A stretch of 64,000 nt of DNA from Halobacillus_B rhizosphaerae (lineage in GTDB: Bacteria > Bacillota > Bacilli > Bacillales > Halobacillaceae), in the NCBI RefSeq assembly GCF_046719735.1, contig NZ_JAUTWQ010000001.1, forward strand, positions 124,001 through 188,000, written 5' to 3'. Each line of letters opens with the position of its first letter. Positions within the stretch are counted from its first letter, which is position 1. The translations under genes and the position numbers were made by a program. This document shows positions 1-8,944 of this stretch, piece after piece. Under the pieces are notes generated by a model, which was not told the DNA's origin, made no database searches, and saw only the letters and a program-made list of their open reading frames with translations.

Positions 1-539
1 TACTATTACTATTCATTTTATTTATCGGAGTGATTACCGGTCTCAGACGCGGTTTTATACTTCAATTGTTTCACTTAATCAGTTTTGTAGCTGCTTTTAT
101 TGTAGCTGCATTATATTATGATGATTTAGCGCCAAAATTGAATTTGTGGATTCCATACCCGCAATTCCCCGAAAACGCGGACTGGGCGGTTTTTCTAGAC
201 AGTCTGCCACTGGAGCAAGCCTTCTACAATGCGATTGCTTTTGCAATTATATTCTTTGCTGTGAAAGTTGTCCTTCATATAATCGCTTCCATGCTTGATT
301 TTGTCGCCGATTTACCAGTGCTGAGCACTTTAAATGGTCTGCTGGGCGGAATATTAGGATTCGTGGAGAATTATGTAATAATATTTGTTTTGTTATATAT
401 TGCGGCGCTTGTTCCATTGGTCAGTGTTCAGAACGCCATTGATCACTCGTTTTTGGCCCAGTTTATTATTGAACACACACCCGTGTTTTCCAATCAGTTG
501 AAAACACTTTGGATTGACCATGTGGCTGGGTTATTTTAA
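1..539 (+). CDS. cvpA: CvpA family membrane protein (5' end outside window)
   Basis: This is an integral membrane protein of the CvpA/colicin V production family, found next to polX and mutS2 in Bacillus. The reading frame is open from the first bases of the window (frame beginning at base 3) and reads through LLLFILFIGVITGLRRGF, so the true start lies upstream. The GTG at 30 is internal. Several hydrophobic segments are visible, at about residues 8-25, 68-90 and 105-130 counted from base 30, with the GLRRGF turn typical of the family. The molecular role of CvpA in Bacillus is not firmly established. A terminator follows, so it probably ends an upstream operon. Confidence 0.85.
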   Translation, partial: LLLFILFIGVITGLRRGFILQLFHLISFVAAFIVAALYYDDLAPKLNLWIPYPQFPENADWAVFLDSLPLEQAFYNAIAFAIIFFAVKVVLHIIASMLDFVADLPVLSTLNGLLGGILGFVENYVIIFVLLYIAALVPLVSVQNAIDHSFLAQFIIEHTPVFSNQLKTLWIDHVAGLF

Positions 540-580
540 AGAGACCGGACTACTTGTCCATACAAAATAGTCGACCGAAG

Positions 581-617
581 AATAGCCGCTATGATTCCGA
601 TCATGGCGGCTATTTTC
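581..617 (+). terminator. Rho-independent terminator after cvpA
   Basis: A 15-bp inverted repeat (581-595 with 600-614, one G-T pair) closes a TCCG tetraloop and runs into a short T-rich stretch. It separates cvpA from polX. Confidence 0.75.
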
Positions 618-671
618 TGTTGAAGATGGTGACAGATTCACAGTTTATATTATAGAGGAGTCGATGAACAA

Positions 672-2387
672 ATGGCTATTGATAAAAAGAAAGTCATCCA
701 TTTACTTGAAGACATTGCTGTTTACTTAGAATTAAAAGGAGAGAATCCTTTCAAGATCTCTGCCTATAGAAAAGCCGCACAGGCACTTGAACGTAACGAT
801 CATTCGCTGAATGAAATCGAGGATTTTACCAAGTTAAAAGGGATTGGTAAAGGAACGGCAGCGGTTATAGAGGAGTATCTGGAAAATGGAGAGTCAGAAA
901 CACTGCAGCAGTTGAAGGAAGAAGTACCTGAAGGGTTGGTTCCGTTGCTAGATCTTCCTGGCATGGGTGGCAAAAAACTTTCTAAAATTTACCACCAATT
1001 AGAAGTAACAGACGCTGATACGTTGAAAAAAGCACTTGAAAATGGAGAAGTAGAGAATCTTGAAGGGTTCGGTAAGAAATCAGCTGAAAAGATTCTTAAA
1101 GCTCTGCAGGAGGCAGACTCCCGTCCGGAACGTCTGCCGATGGCCATGATGCTGCCTATTTCAGAAAAGGTATTAGCTTTTCTAAAACAGGGGAAAACGT
1201 TTCAACAGTATTCACTCGCCGGCAGTTTAAGAAGAATGAGGGAAACTGCAAAAGACATAGATTTTATCATTGCTTCTGAACATCCGGCTAAAACGAGAGA
1301 TGAATTATTAACTTTTCCGGATATTAAAGAAGTGGTAGCTTCTGGAGAAACCAAGGTTTCTATCGTCGTTCAGGGAAAATATGACGTAGGAATTGACTTT
1401 CGGATCGTAGCTCCTAGTGAATTTGCTACTACTTTGCATCACTTTACTGGTTCGAAAGATCACAATGTGGCGATGAGACAGCTTGCTAAAACCCGGGATG
1501 AAAAGATCAGTGAATATGGAGTTGAAAATTCTAAAACGGGTGAAGTAAAGACGTTTAAAAGTGAAGAAGATTTCTTCAACCATTTTGGCCTTCACTTTAT
1601 ACCGCCGGAAGTACGGGAAAACTATGGAGAGGTAGAGAAATTTAAAGATCCTGTTTCTCTCGTCTCTCTTGAGGATATTAAGGGTGACCTGCATATGCAC
1701 TCTACTTGGAGTGACGGTGCCCAGTCTATTAAAGAAATGGCAGAAAGAAGTAAAGAAAAAGGGTACGAATATATCGCGATTACGGATCACTCTAAATACC
1801 TCCAGGTCGCAAACGGTTTGAATGAGAAAAGACTGCGCATGCAGCGGGAGGAAATTGAAAAAGTCAATGAATCAATGGATGATTTTCATATCTTTGCAGG
1901 GATTGAAATGGATATCCTGCCAGACGGTCGTTTGGACTTTGAAGACGATTTTCTGAAGGAAATGGATTTTGTTATTGCATCTATCCATTCTAGTTTTCAG
2001 CAAACACAAGAGCAGATTATGAACAGAATGCAGGCGGCGCTTGAAAACCCGCATGTTGATATGATTGCTCACCCAACTGGCCGGTTAATCGGAAGACGTA
2101 ATGGATATGCGGTGGATGTGGAAAAGTTAATAGAGCTAGCGAAAGGCACAGGAACCATTCTGGAACTGAATGCGAATCCAAATCGATTGGACCTAAACTT
2201 TGAATGGCTGATGAAGGCGCAAGAAGAAGGAGTTCAAATTGCTATTAATACCGATGCGCATAATTATTCTATGCTGGAACATATGAGAATCGGTGTGGGT
2301 ACGGCAAGAAGAGGGTGGCTGAAGAAAGAAACGGTCCTCAATACTTGGACTAAGAAACAACTAATGGACAGATTAGCACATACCTAA
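672..2387 (+). CDS. polX: DNA polymerase/3'-5' exonuclease PolX
   Basis: This is a family X DNA polymerase for gap filling in base-excision repair, fused to a PHP-type exonuclease domain. Helix-hairpin-helix motifs lie at about residues 55-70 (LKGIGKGTA), 93-105 (DLPGMGGKK) and 130-140. The nucleotidyltransferase core shows GSLRRMRE followed by DIDF, and a later acidic residue in VGIDFRIV, giving the three metal-binding aspartates. The C-terminal PHP domain has DLHMHSTWSDG, ITDHS, the HP of AHPTGR and NTDAH metal ligands. At 571 aa it matches the B. subtilis protein. The ATG at 672 is preceded by AGAGGAG; an ATG at 664 is out of frame. mutS2 follows after 24 bases and is probably co-transcribed. 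Confidence 0.97.
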   Translation: MAIDKKKVIHLLEDIAVYLELKGENPFKISAYRKAAQALERNDHSLNEIEDFTKLKGIGKGTAAVIEEYLENGESETLQQLKEEVPEGLVPLLDLPGMGGKKLSKIYHQLEVTDADTLKKALENGEVENLEGFGKKSAEKILKALQEADSRPERLPMAMMLPISEKVLAFLKQGKTFQQYSLAGSLRRMRETAKDIDFIIASEHPAKTRDELLTFPDIKEVVASGETKVSIVVQGKYDVGIDFRIVAPSEFATTLHHFTGSKDHNVAMRQLAKTRDEKISEYGVENSKTGEVKTFKSEEDFFNHFGLHFIPPEVRENYGEVEKFKDPVSLVSLEDIKGDLHMHSTWSDGAQSIKEMAERSKEKGYEYIAITDHSKYLQVANGLNEKRLRMQREEIEKVNESMDDFHIFAGIEMDILPDGRLDFEDDFLKEMDFVIASIHSSFQQTQEQIMNRMQAALENPHVDMIAHPTGRLIGRRNGYAVDVEKLIELAKGTGTILELNANPNRLDLNFEWLMKAQEEGVQIAINTDAHNYSMLEHMRIGVGTARRGWLKKETVLNTWTKKQLMDRLAHT

Positions 2388-2411
2388 AAAGGAACAAAGG
2401 AGACTATCTAC

Positions 2412-4757
2412 ATGAACGGGCGAATCCTCCAAGTTTTAGAATACAAAAAAATTATAGAACAGCTTATAGAATTAGCAGCTTCTTCCTTAGGGAAAGAACA
2501 GGCATTGGCATTAAAGCCTTCTTCTGAATTGGAAAAGGTAGAGTTGCTGCAAAAAGAAACTGATGAAGCAGCTCAAGTCCTGCGATTAAAAGGTCATGTG
2601 CCATTAGGGGGCATTTTTGATATCAAGCCAAGCATTAAAAGAACAATAATTGGCGGGATATTAAGTGCAGGCGAATGTCTCGATGTCGCAAGTACCATTT
2701 ATGGCGGGAAGCAGCTAAAAAGATTTATTGAAGATATGGAAGAACCAGAAATGCCGATTTTAAGAGAGATGGTAACTGAAATAGTCCCTCTAACTGACTT
2801 GGAGCATCATATCCGCAGCTGCATTGATGACCATGGAGGAGTCATGGACGGAGCTTCTGAGAAGTTAAGATCAGTCCGATCGAAAATACGTACCTATGAA
2901 AGCAGGGTGCGCGATAAAATGGACACCTTTACGAAATCAAAGTCAAAGATGCTCTCAGACGCAATCGTAACGATTAGAAATGAGCGCTATGTTCTGCCTG
3001 TGAAACAGGAATATAGAGGATCAATTGGCGGAATTGTTCACGACCAATCCTCCTCGGGCGCTACCTTATTTATAGAACCTCAAGCCGTAGTTGATTTAAA
3101 TAACCAACTCCAGGAATCAAGAGTTCAGGAAAAACAAGAAGTGGAAAAGATTTTAAAAGAGCTATCTGAAGCGATTGCAGCTGATCAAAGCTTCTTGTAC
3201 AGCAATGTTGAGATCCTGGGTAAGGTAGACTTTATGTTCGCAAGGGCAAAGCTTTCCACCAAGATGAAAGCTTCTATGCCCAAGATGAACAATGAGGGCC
3301 GCATCAAAATGAAGCAGGCGAGACATCCACTCATTGATGATGAAGAAGTGGTCCCTAATGATATCGAATTAGGCGAAGACTTTACTTCGATCGTAATTAC
3401 CGGTCCTAATACAGGCGGTAAGACGGTTACTTTAAAGCTTGTCGGATTATGTACACTGATGGCCCAGTCAGGTCTTCAAGTACCTGCTCTTGATGGATGT
3501 GAACTTGCTGTATTTGATGAAGTCTATGCAGACATAGGAGATGAACAGTCCATTGAACAGAGCTTATCTACTTTTTCTTCTCATATGACTAACATTGTCA
3601 ATATATTAAAGAGAGTAGACAGCCGTTCATTAGTATTATTTGATGAGCTGGGTGCTGGAACAGATCCTCAGGAAGGCGCTGCCCTGGCGATGTCCATTTT
3701 AGATGAGGTGGTGCGAAGAAATTCAAGAGTAATTGCAACTACGCACTATCCAGAACTGAAAGCTTATGGTTATAATCGAAAGGGAGTAGTCAATGCTTCC
3801 GTAGAATTTGATATACAAACGTTAAAACCCACTTACCGCTTACTAATTGGTGTACCTGGACGAAGCAATGCGTTTGAAATCTCCCGCAGGCTTGGACTGG
3901 ACGAACATGTGATTGAAACGGCTAAGGGACATGTTGGGAGAGATTCTCAAAGTGTGGAGAATATGATCGCTTCTTTGGAAGAATCGAAAAGAGGCGCTGA
4001 ACGAGATTATGAAGAAGCTGAGCATCTCCTGAAGGAAGCAGAGGATCTTCATAAGGAATTGCAGAACCAATGGAACCAATTTGAAGAACAAAGGGATAAA
4101 CTCTACGTCAAAGCTGAAGAAAAAGCTGAAAAAGCTATTCAAAAAGCGCGGCAGGAAGCGGAAGATATTGTTGGAGAAATCCGCAGCATGAAAAATCAAG
4201 CCGAATTGAAAGAACACGAATGGATTGAAGCACGAAAAATGTTCGATGAAGCAAGACCTGAACTTGCTAGTCAAAAACCGAAACAGAAACCAGTAAAAAA
4301 GCAGGAATCTAGAGAATTAAAACCTGGTGACGAAGTTAAATTAACCACACTAAATCAGCAAGGAACAATTGTGGAGAAAGTCGGCAATAATGAATTTCAA
4401 GTTCAAGTCGGTGTTATGAAAGTGAAAGCAAAACGAAAAGATCTGCAATTTGTTAAAGCTGAACAGCCCTACAAAGAAAAGCCAATGGCAACAGTCAAAG
4501 GAAAAAGCTACCATGTCAAAACAGAACTTGATTTAAGAGGAGAAAGATATGAGGAAGCTTTAAATCGATTAGAAAAGTATGTCGATGACGCTTTACTCGC
4601 TGGTTACCCGCAAGTATCTATTATTCATGGTAAAGGAACAGGTGCTCTGAGAACGGCAGTGAAGAATTTTGCTAAAAATCACCGTTCTATTAAGAGTCAT
4701 CGAGCCGGAGGTATGAATGAGGGCGGAAGCGGCGTTACAATTTTAGAATTTAGTTAA
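2412..4757 (+). CDS. mutS2: Endonuclease MutS2
   Basis: This MutS-like ATPase acts on branched DNA intermediates and, in B. subtilis, also in rescue of collided ribosomes. The Walker A motif GPNTGGKT sits near residue 333, followed by the ABC-type signature region and the Walker B segment LVLFDELGAGTDP. A long charged coiled coil spans about residues 515-640. The C-terminal Smr nuclease domain begins at about residue 705 with LDLRGERYEEAL and carries HGKGTGALR. The MutS mismatch-recognition domain is absent, as expected for MutS2. At 781 aa the length is normal. The spacer to polX is 24 bases and to yshE 23 bases, suggesting one operon. Confidence 0.97.
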   Translation: MNGRILQVLEYKKIIEQLIELAASSLGKEQALALKPSSELEKVELLQKETDEAAQVLRLKGHVPLGGIFDIKPSIKRTIIGGILSAGECLDVASTIYGGKQLKRFIEDMEEPEMPILREMVTEIVPLTDLEHHIRSCIDDHGGVMDGASEKLRSVRSKIRTYESRVRDKMDTFTKSKSKMLSDAIVTIRNERYVLPVKQEYRGSIGGIVHDQSSSGATLFIEPQAVVDLNNQLQESRVQEKQEVEKILKELSEAIAADQSFLYSNVEILGKVDFMFARAKLSTKMKASMPKMNNEGRIKMKQARHPLIDDEEVVPNDIELGEDFTSIVITGPNTGGKTVTLKLVGLCTLMAQSGLQVPALDGCELAVFDEVYADIGDEQSIEQSLSTFSSHMTNIVNILKRVDSRSLVLFDELGAGTDPQEGAALAMSILDEVVRRNSRVIATTHYPELKAYGYNRKGVVNASVEFDIQTLKPTYRLLIGVPGRSNAFEISRRLGLDEHVIETAKGHVGRDSQSVENMIASLEESKRGAERDYEEAEHLLKEAEDLHKELQNQWNQFEEQRDKLYVKAEEKAEKAIQKARQEAEDIVGEIRSMKNQAELKEHEWIEARKMFDEARPELASQKPKQKPVKKQESRELKPGDEVKLTTLNQQGTIVEKVGNNEFQVQVGVMKVKAKRKDLQFVKAEQPYKEKPMATVKGKSYHVKTELDLRGERYEEALNRLEKYVDDALLAGYPQVSIIHGKGTGALRTAVKNFAKNHRSIKSHRAGGMNEGGSGVTILEFS

Positions 4758-4780
4758 GTGCAGGTAAAGGAGAGTAAACT

Positions 4781-5188
4781 ATGGATGGTTTTTGGGAATA
4801 CCCTTTAGTTGAAACAGCGGCCCGATACAGTGTAGTTATCCTATGCCTAGTTGTATTTATGACGGTATTTGAAATTGTCACTTCCTATAACAACTGGAAG
4901 GAAATAAAGGCGGGAAACATGGCAGTAGCTATGGCAACTGGCGGCAAAATCTTCGGGATTGCCAACATATTCCGCTTTTCCATTCAGCATAATGATTCAC
5001 TACTGCAAACAATGGGTTGGGGCTTGTTTGGATTTTTACTATTATTATTTGGCTATTTTATTTACGAATTTTTAACTCCTTCTTTCCGTATAGACGAAGA
5101 AATTACGAAAGATAATCGTGCTGTAGGTTTTATTTCACTCGTCATCTCCGTAGGACTTTCTTACGTCATCGGTGCGAACATTATATAA
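4781..5188 (+). CDS. yshE: DUF350 family membrane protein YshE
   Basis: This is a small integral membrane protein of the DUF350 family with about four hydrophobic segments (residues 15-35, 50-70, 75-98 and 115-133). The family's function is unknown. It follows mutS2 closely, as yshE does in B. subtilis, and GGAG lies just upstream of the ATG. A 25-codon membrane peptide gene begins 12 bases after the stop codon and is probably in the same transcript. Confidence 0.88.
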   Translation: MDGFWEYPLVETAARYSVVILCLVVFMTVFEIVTSYNNWKEIKAGNMAVAMATGGKIFGIANIFRFSIQHNDSLLQTMGWGLFGFLLLLFGYFIYEFLTPSFRIDEEITKDNRAVGFISLVISVGLSYVIGANII

Positions 5189-5200
5189 GGGGTGAGTGAA

Positions 5201-5278
5201 ATGGAAACATTGGCTAAAGTACTAATCGTGGTTGCTGCTCTGTTTTTTATCATAGGTGTACTATATTTTTTTGTGTAG
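5201..5278 (+). CDS. Short hydrophobic peptide, 25 aa
   Basis: A 25-codon reading frame encodes METLAKVLIVVAALFFIIGV and ends YFFV. The strong ribosome site AAGGGGTGAG is correctly spaced before the ATG, and the frame lies 12 bases after yshE. Almost all of it is one hydrophobic helix of roughly 18 residues, so a single-pass membrane peptide is likely. I do not recognise a family. Support comes from the ribosome site and operon position. A chance frame cannot be excluded without checking conservation. Confidence 0.5.
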   Translation: METLAKVLIVVAALFFIIGVLYFFV

Positions 5279-5383
5279 CTAATGAGGCAGAAATAAAGAA
5301 AGAACGCTTCAAGGTAAAGAAGAACGTAACATGAGCTAATTGAAAATATTAGATTGATCCAGAAACATCATTTAGAGCTGATT

Positions 5384-5416
5384 AAAAAACCCGAATCCAT
5401 TGGTTTCGGGTTTTTT
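5384..5416 (+). terminator. Rho-independent terminator of the polX-mutS2-yshE unit
   Basis: A perfect 12-bp inverted repeat (5384-5395 with 5405-5416, arm AAAAAACCCGAA) ends in six T residues. It is a strong terminator. Confidence 0.9.
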
Positions 5417-5645
5417 ACTACATGTCGTGGTCGTTAGCCAATCGCCTGCGGGGAGGAAGAGAGCTCCCCTCCGCCGCTTGTCATATGCTTGTCGGGGCTA
5501 CCAGGTCACTTCCGCTTTTGTATCATCCAGCTGCGAGTCGCAGATCCACGCGGTTCTAAGCCATCGACTTCCAGAGGGGGAAGTCCCCCCTCTTGCAGCC
5601 GCTGACTTAGCCCGGAGGATCTAAACGCTCCTCTCCGCTTTTGTT
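5417..5645. repeat. GC-rich bipartite structured intergenic element
   Basis: This segment differs sharply in base composition from its AT-rich surroundings. It consists of two similar modules, each ending in TCCGCTTTTGT (about 5511 and 5634). Module 1 is bounded by TAGCC...GGCTA and encloses a GGGGAG/CTCCCC hairpin. Module 2 is bounded by CTAAG...CTTAG and encloses an AGAGGGGG/CCCCCTCT hairpin at about 5573-5593. A 74-codon open frame runs across it, but its composition and lack of a ribosome site argue against coding. It resembles the structured intergenic repeats scattered through Bacillaceae genomes. No second copy is visible in this window. Confidence 0.45.
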
Positions 5646-5735
5646 ACTAATTTTTCCAAAATTTTAAATAATATTTCAAATCTTGATAGAAACCGTTATA
5701 ATAATACTTAAGATAAATTAAAGGAGGCGTTTCGT

Positions 5736-7439
5736 ATGACCATCTCAGAGCGGTTATGGCATAAGCATTATCCTCCAGAAATCTCTACAACTATGGAATA
5801 TGAGAAAAGACCTTTGCATGAATTTCTAGAAGAAAGTGCTGCTCTTTACGGAGAAAAGAAAGCGCTTTATTTTATGGGGAAAGAATTAACTTACAGGGAA
5901 GTGAATAAGCAGACTCGTTTGCTGGCTAGTTATCTGCAGGAGATTGGTTTAACCAAAGGTGACCGGGTTGCCATTATGCTGCCTAATACTCCGCAATCAG
6001 TTATTGCCTATTATGCTGTACTTATGGCAGGAGGAGTCGTCGTTCAAACCAACCCTTTGTATATGGAAAGGGAACTCGAATATCAAGTTAAGGATTCAGG
6101 GGCTAAAATGATCATTTGTCTTGATGCCTTTTATCCTAAGGCCGTTTACGTAAAAGGAAGAACTTCCCTTCATCATATTATTGTAACTGGAATCAAGGAC
6201 TATCTCCCCTTCCCAAAAAATAAAATCTATCCATTTATCCAGCGTAAAAGTGCAAAAGTACTTGTAAAGGCGGAGCAATCCACAGATACTCATCTATGGA
6301 ACCGGATTTTAGAAACGAGCAGCGGGCAAGTGACACCGGTGGATATTGATCCTGAAGAAGATCTGGCGTTACTTCAATATACAGGCGGCACTACGGGGTT
6401 TCCAAAAGGTGTAATGCTCACTCACTATAACTTAGTCGTAAATACTCAAATGTCGTTAAACTGGCTTTATAAGAGCGAAAAAGGACAAGAAACGGTTCTG
6501 GCTATATTACCTTTTTTTCATGTCTATGGCATGACTTCTGTAATGAATTTATCCATTATGATGAGTTCAAGAATCATTTTAATGCCCAAATTTGAAGCTG
6601 AAGATGTATTAAAAGTAATTGAAAAGCAGCGTCCTACTTTGTTTCCAGGTGCCCCAACCATTTATATTGCTCTTTTAAATCACCCCCGCCTCAAGAAGTA
6701 TGACCTCTCCTCAATAGAGGCCTGTCTGAGCGGATCTGCTCCTCTTCCAGTTGAAGTTCAGGAACGATTTGAAGAAATAACTGGCGGAAAACTTGTAGAA
6801 GGATACGGACTGACAGAAACGTCACCTGTTACTCACTCCAATTTCATTTGGGGAAGAAGAGTCAGTGGTAGCATTGGTGTGCCCTGGCCTGATACCGACG
6901 CCAAAATAATCAAGCTTGAAGAGAATGAGGAAGCAGACATCGGCAGCATTGGGGAAATTGCTGTGAAAGGACCACAAGTGATGAAAGGCTACTGGAATAA
7001 GCCTGAAGAAACGGCACAAGTGCTAAGTGAAGATGGCTGGTTCCGTACTGGGGATATGGGATATATGAACGAAGAAGGGTATTTTTTCATCGTTGATCGT
7101 AAAAAAGACATGATTATTGCTGGGGGCTACAATATTTATCCCCGTGAAGTAGAAGAAGTCCTTTACGAACACGAAGCCGTTCAAGAGGCGGTTGTCGTTG
7201 GTGTGCCAGATCCTTACCGCGGGGAAACCGTCAAAGCATTTATTGTGAAAAAACAAGGGAGCGGGATAACTGAGGATGAACTCAATGAATACTGCCGCAA
7301 AAAGATGGCCGCTTATAAAGTACCTCGAATCTATGAGTTTAGAGATGATCTTCCTAAGACTGCTGTTGGCAAAATACTCAGAAGATCATTAGTGGAAGAA
7401 GAGAAGCGAAAATTGGAAGATTCCGAGGCTGTCCAGTAA
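5736..7439 (+). CDS. fadD: Long-chain fatty-acid-CoA ligase
   Basis: This enzyme activates fatty acids to acyl-CoA at the expense of ATP, the entry step of beta-oxidation. It is the orthologue of B. subtilis LcfA. The adenylate-forming signature YTGGTTGFPKG is near residue 215, GYGLTETSP near 355, GWFRTGD near 435, and the C-terminal catalytic lysine lies in KTAVGKILRRS near 547. At 567 aa it is full length. The ATG at 5736 follows AAAGGAGGCG. No FadR box of the form TGAATGA..TCATTCA is visible upstream, unlike at fadR just downstream. It precedes fadR-fadB-etfBA as in B. subtilis. Confidence 0.96.
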   Translation: MTISERLWHKHYPPEISTTMEYEKRPLHEFLEESAALYGEKKALYFMGKELTYREVNKQTRLLASYLQEIGLTKGDRVAIMLPNTPQSVIAYYAVLMAGGVVVQTNPLYMERELEYQVKDSGAKMIICLDAFYPKAVYVKGRTSLHHIIVTGIKDYLPFPKNKIYPFIQRKSAKVLVKAEQSTDTHLWNRILETSSGQVTPVDIDPEEDLALLQYTGGTTGFPKGVMLTHYNLVVNTQMSLNWLYKSEKGQETVLAILPFFHVYGMTSVMNLSIMMSSRIILMPKFEAEDVLKVIEKQRPTLFPGAPTIYIALLNHPRLKKYDLSSIEACLSGSAPLPVEVQERFEEITGGKLVEGYGLTETSPVTHSNFIWGRRVSGSIGVPWPDTDAKIIKLEENEEADIGSIGEIAVKGPQVMKGYWNKPEETAQVLSEDGWFRTGDMGYMNEEGYFFIVDRKKDMIIAGGYNIYPREVEEVLYEHEAVQEAVVVGVPDPYRGETVKAFIVKKQGSGITEDELNEYCRKKMAAYKVPRIYEFRDDLPKTAVGKILRRSLVEEEKRKLEDSEAVQ

Positions 7440-7465
7440 CATGGACGGCCGCTTGGGAATGAATG

Positions 7466-7494
7466 TTGACAGAATGAAAATCAGTAGTTAGAAT
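7466..7494 (+). promoter_or_regulatory. SigA promoter of fadR-fadB-etfB-etfA
   Basis: The -35 is TTGACA at 7466-7471, the spacer 17 bases and the -10 TAGAAT at 7489-7494. The predicted start of transcription falls at about 7501, on the FadR operator. Confidence 0.75.
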
Positions 7495-7500
7495 AATAGA

Positions 7501-7518
7501 TGAATGACCGTTCATTCA
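7501..7518. promoter_or_regulatory. FadR operator
   Basis: TGAATGACCGTTCATTCA has perfect 7-base inverted arms (TGAATGA/TCATTCA) separated by 4 bases, matching the known B. subtilis FadR box. It overlaps the predicted transcription start of fadR, so acyl-CoA-relieved autorepression is expected. Confidence 0.85.
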
Positions 7519-7548
7519 TTTTCAACATTCATAAGGCAGGCGATAATA

Positions 7549-8139
7549 ATGAAAAAAAATAAACCTAAATATAAACAAATCATAGATGCTGCTGTTGAGG
7601 TGATTGCTGAAAATGGATATCACTCCTCACAAGTTTCCAAAATTGCAAAAAAAGCTGGAGTGGCGGACGGTACCATTTATCTTTATTTTAAAAATAAGGA
7701 AGATATCCTTGTTTCATTGTTCCAGGATAAGATGGGACAGTTTATAGAAAAAATAGAGCAGGAAACCAATGCACGACAGACTGCCGAAGAGAAGCTTCTT
7801 AAATTGGTAGAAACTCATTTTGAACAGCTTTCTGCTGATCATCATCTTGCTATCGTTACTCAACTGGAATTACGTCAGTCAAACAAAGAATTGCGTCAAA
7901 AGATTAATGAAGTGTTAAAACGATACTTAGCAGTGATTGACCAAATTGTGGAGGAGGGAGTGGAAGAAAATCTGTTCCGTCGTAACATGGATCCCCGGCT
8001 CGTTCGTCAAATGATTTTTGGCACATTAGATGAAACCGTAACGAATTGGGTGATGAAGGAGCAGAGGTATAACATATTTGAACAGGCCGAAGAAGTTCAC
8101 ACTTTACTCGTTCATGGTTTATCTGAACCATCAAGCTAA
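7549..8139 (+). CDS. fadR: TetR-family fatty acid degradation repressor FadR
   Basis: This regulator represses beta-oxidation genes and is released by long-chain acyl-CoA. The N-terminal TetR helix-turn-helix (QVSKIAKKAGVADGTIYLYF, about residues 29-48) is nearly identical to B. subtilis FadR, and the ligand domain keeps IVTQLELRQSN and ARQ/VRQMIFGTLDE-type segments. I place the start at ATG 7549, behind AAGGCAGG. An in-frame ATG at 7504 lies inside the operator at the predicted transcription start and would add 15 unrelated residues. fadB follows after 14 bases. Confidence 0.94.
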   Translation: MKKNKPKYKQIIDAAVEVIAENGYHSSQVSKIAKKAGVADGTIYLYFKNKEDILVSLFQDKMGQFIEKIEQETNARQTAEEKLLKLVETHFEQLSADHHLAIVTQLELRQSNKELRQKINEVLKRYLAVIDQIVEEGVEENLFRRNMDPRLVRQMIFGTLDETVTNWVMKEQRYNIFEQAEEVHTLLVHGLSEPSS

Positions 8140-8153
8140 AGGAGAGGTTAGCA

Positions 8154-8927
8154 TTGTCAACGATTGATTATCAGGTGGAAGACCAAGTAGCGTTTTTAAC
8201 TATTGAAAGTCCGCCTGCAAATGCATTGTCCAGCACTATACTTAATGATTTATCATCCATTATGGATAAACTTGAAAATGATTCTTCTGTGAAAGCAGTC
8301 CTCATTAAAGGGGAGGGCAAATTCTTTTCTGCAGGTGCAGATATTAAAGAATTCACCTCGTTTCAAGGTGCCTCTGATTATAAAGAATTAGCAAGTAAAG
8401 GACAGCAGCTTTTCAGCAGAATAGAAAATTTCCACATTCCTGTAATCGCTGCCATACATGGAGCAGCTCTGGGCGGCGGTCTTGAATTAGCCATGTCCTG
8501 TCATATTCGCTATGTCTCCAAAGAGGCAAAACTGGGACTTCCAGAATTAACTCTGGGCATCGTACCAGGCTTTGCCGGTACACAGCGTCTTCCAAGATAT
8601 GTCGGTGCAGCCAAAGCGTATGAAATGATTTTGACTGGGGTGCCCATTACAGGAGAAGAGGCAGTAAAAGCAGGTCTAGCCAACAACAGCTTTACAGATG
8701 CTGAGTTATTTTCTGAAGCAGAAAAACTTGCCAGGAAGATCGCTGCCAAAAGCGGACCGACGATCCATCATGTGATGAGTTTAATACCATTTGCCCACAC
8801 TAGTCAGTTCCAGGATGGGGTGGAAGCGGAAGCCCGGGCATTTGGGGAAGTGTTTGGCACAGACGATGCCAAAGAGGGTATTCAAGCATTTATTGAAAAA
8901 AGAAAACCAAATTTCAAAGATCAATAG
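8154..8927 (+). CDS. fadB: Enoyl-CoA hydratase
   Basis: This crotonase-superfamily enzyme hydrates trans-2-enoyl-CoA in beta-oxidation. The oxyanion-hole segments are FFSAGADIKEF near residue 60 and HGAALGGGLELAMSC near 103. The catalytic glutamates fall in LPELTLGIVPGFAGTQRLPR, near residue 130. Its 257 aa are normal for a stand-alone hydratase; there is no dehydrogenase domain. Start is TTG at 8154 behind AAAGGAGAGG. It lies between fadR and etfBA in the FadR-controlled transcript. Confidence 0.94.
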   Translation: MSTIDYQVEDQVAFLTIESPPANALSSTILNDLSSIMDKLENDSSVKAVLIKGEGKFFSAGADIKEFTSFQGASDYKELASKGQQLFSRIENFHIPVIAAIHGAALGGGLELAMSCHIRYVSKEAKLGLPELTLGIVPGFAGTQRLPRYVGAAKAYEMILTGVPITGEEAVKAGLANNSFTDAELFSEAEKLARKIAAKSGPTIHHVMSLIPFAHTSQFQDGVEAEARAFGEVFGTDDAKEGIQAFIEKRKPNFKDQ

Positions 8928-8944
8928 CTTAGGAGGTTAAGAGA

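Noticed and set aside
3843..4274. 143-codon minus-strand frame within mutS2
   Set aside because: Phe-rich antisense shadow of the MutS2 coiled coil.
5400..5624. 74-codon open frame across the GC-rich element
   Set aside because: It begins inside the terminator, has no ribosome site and crosses the hairpins; the structured-repeat explanation is better.
5683..5702. TTGATA and TATAAT upstream of fadD
   Set aside because: Spacing of only 8 bases; not a usable promoter pair.
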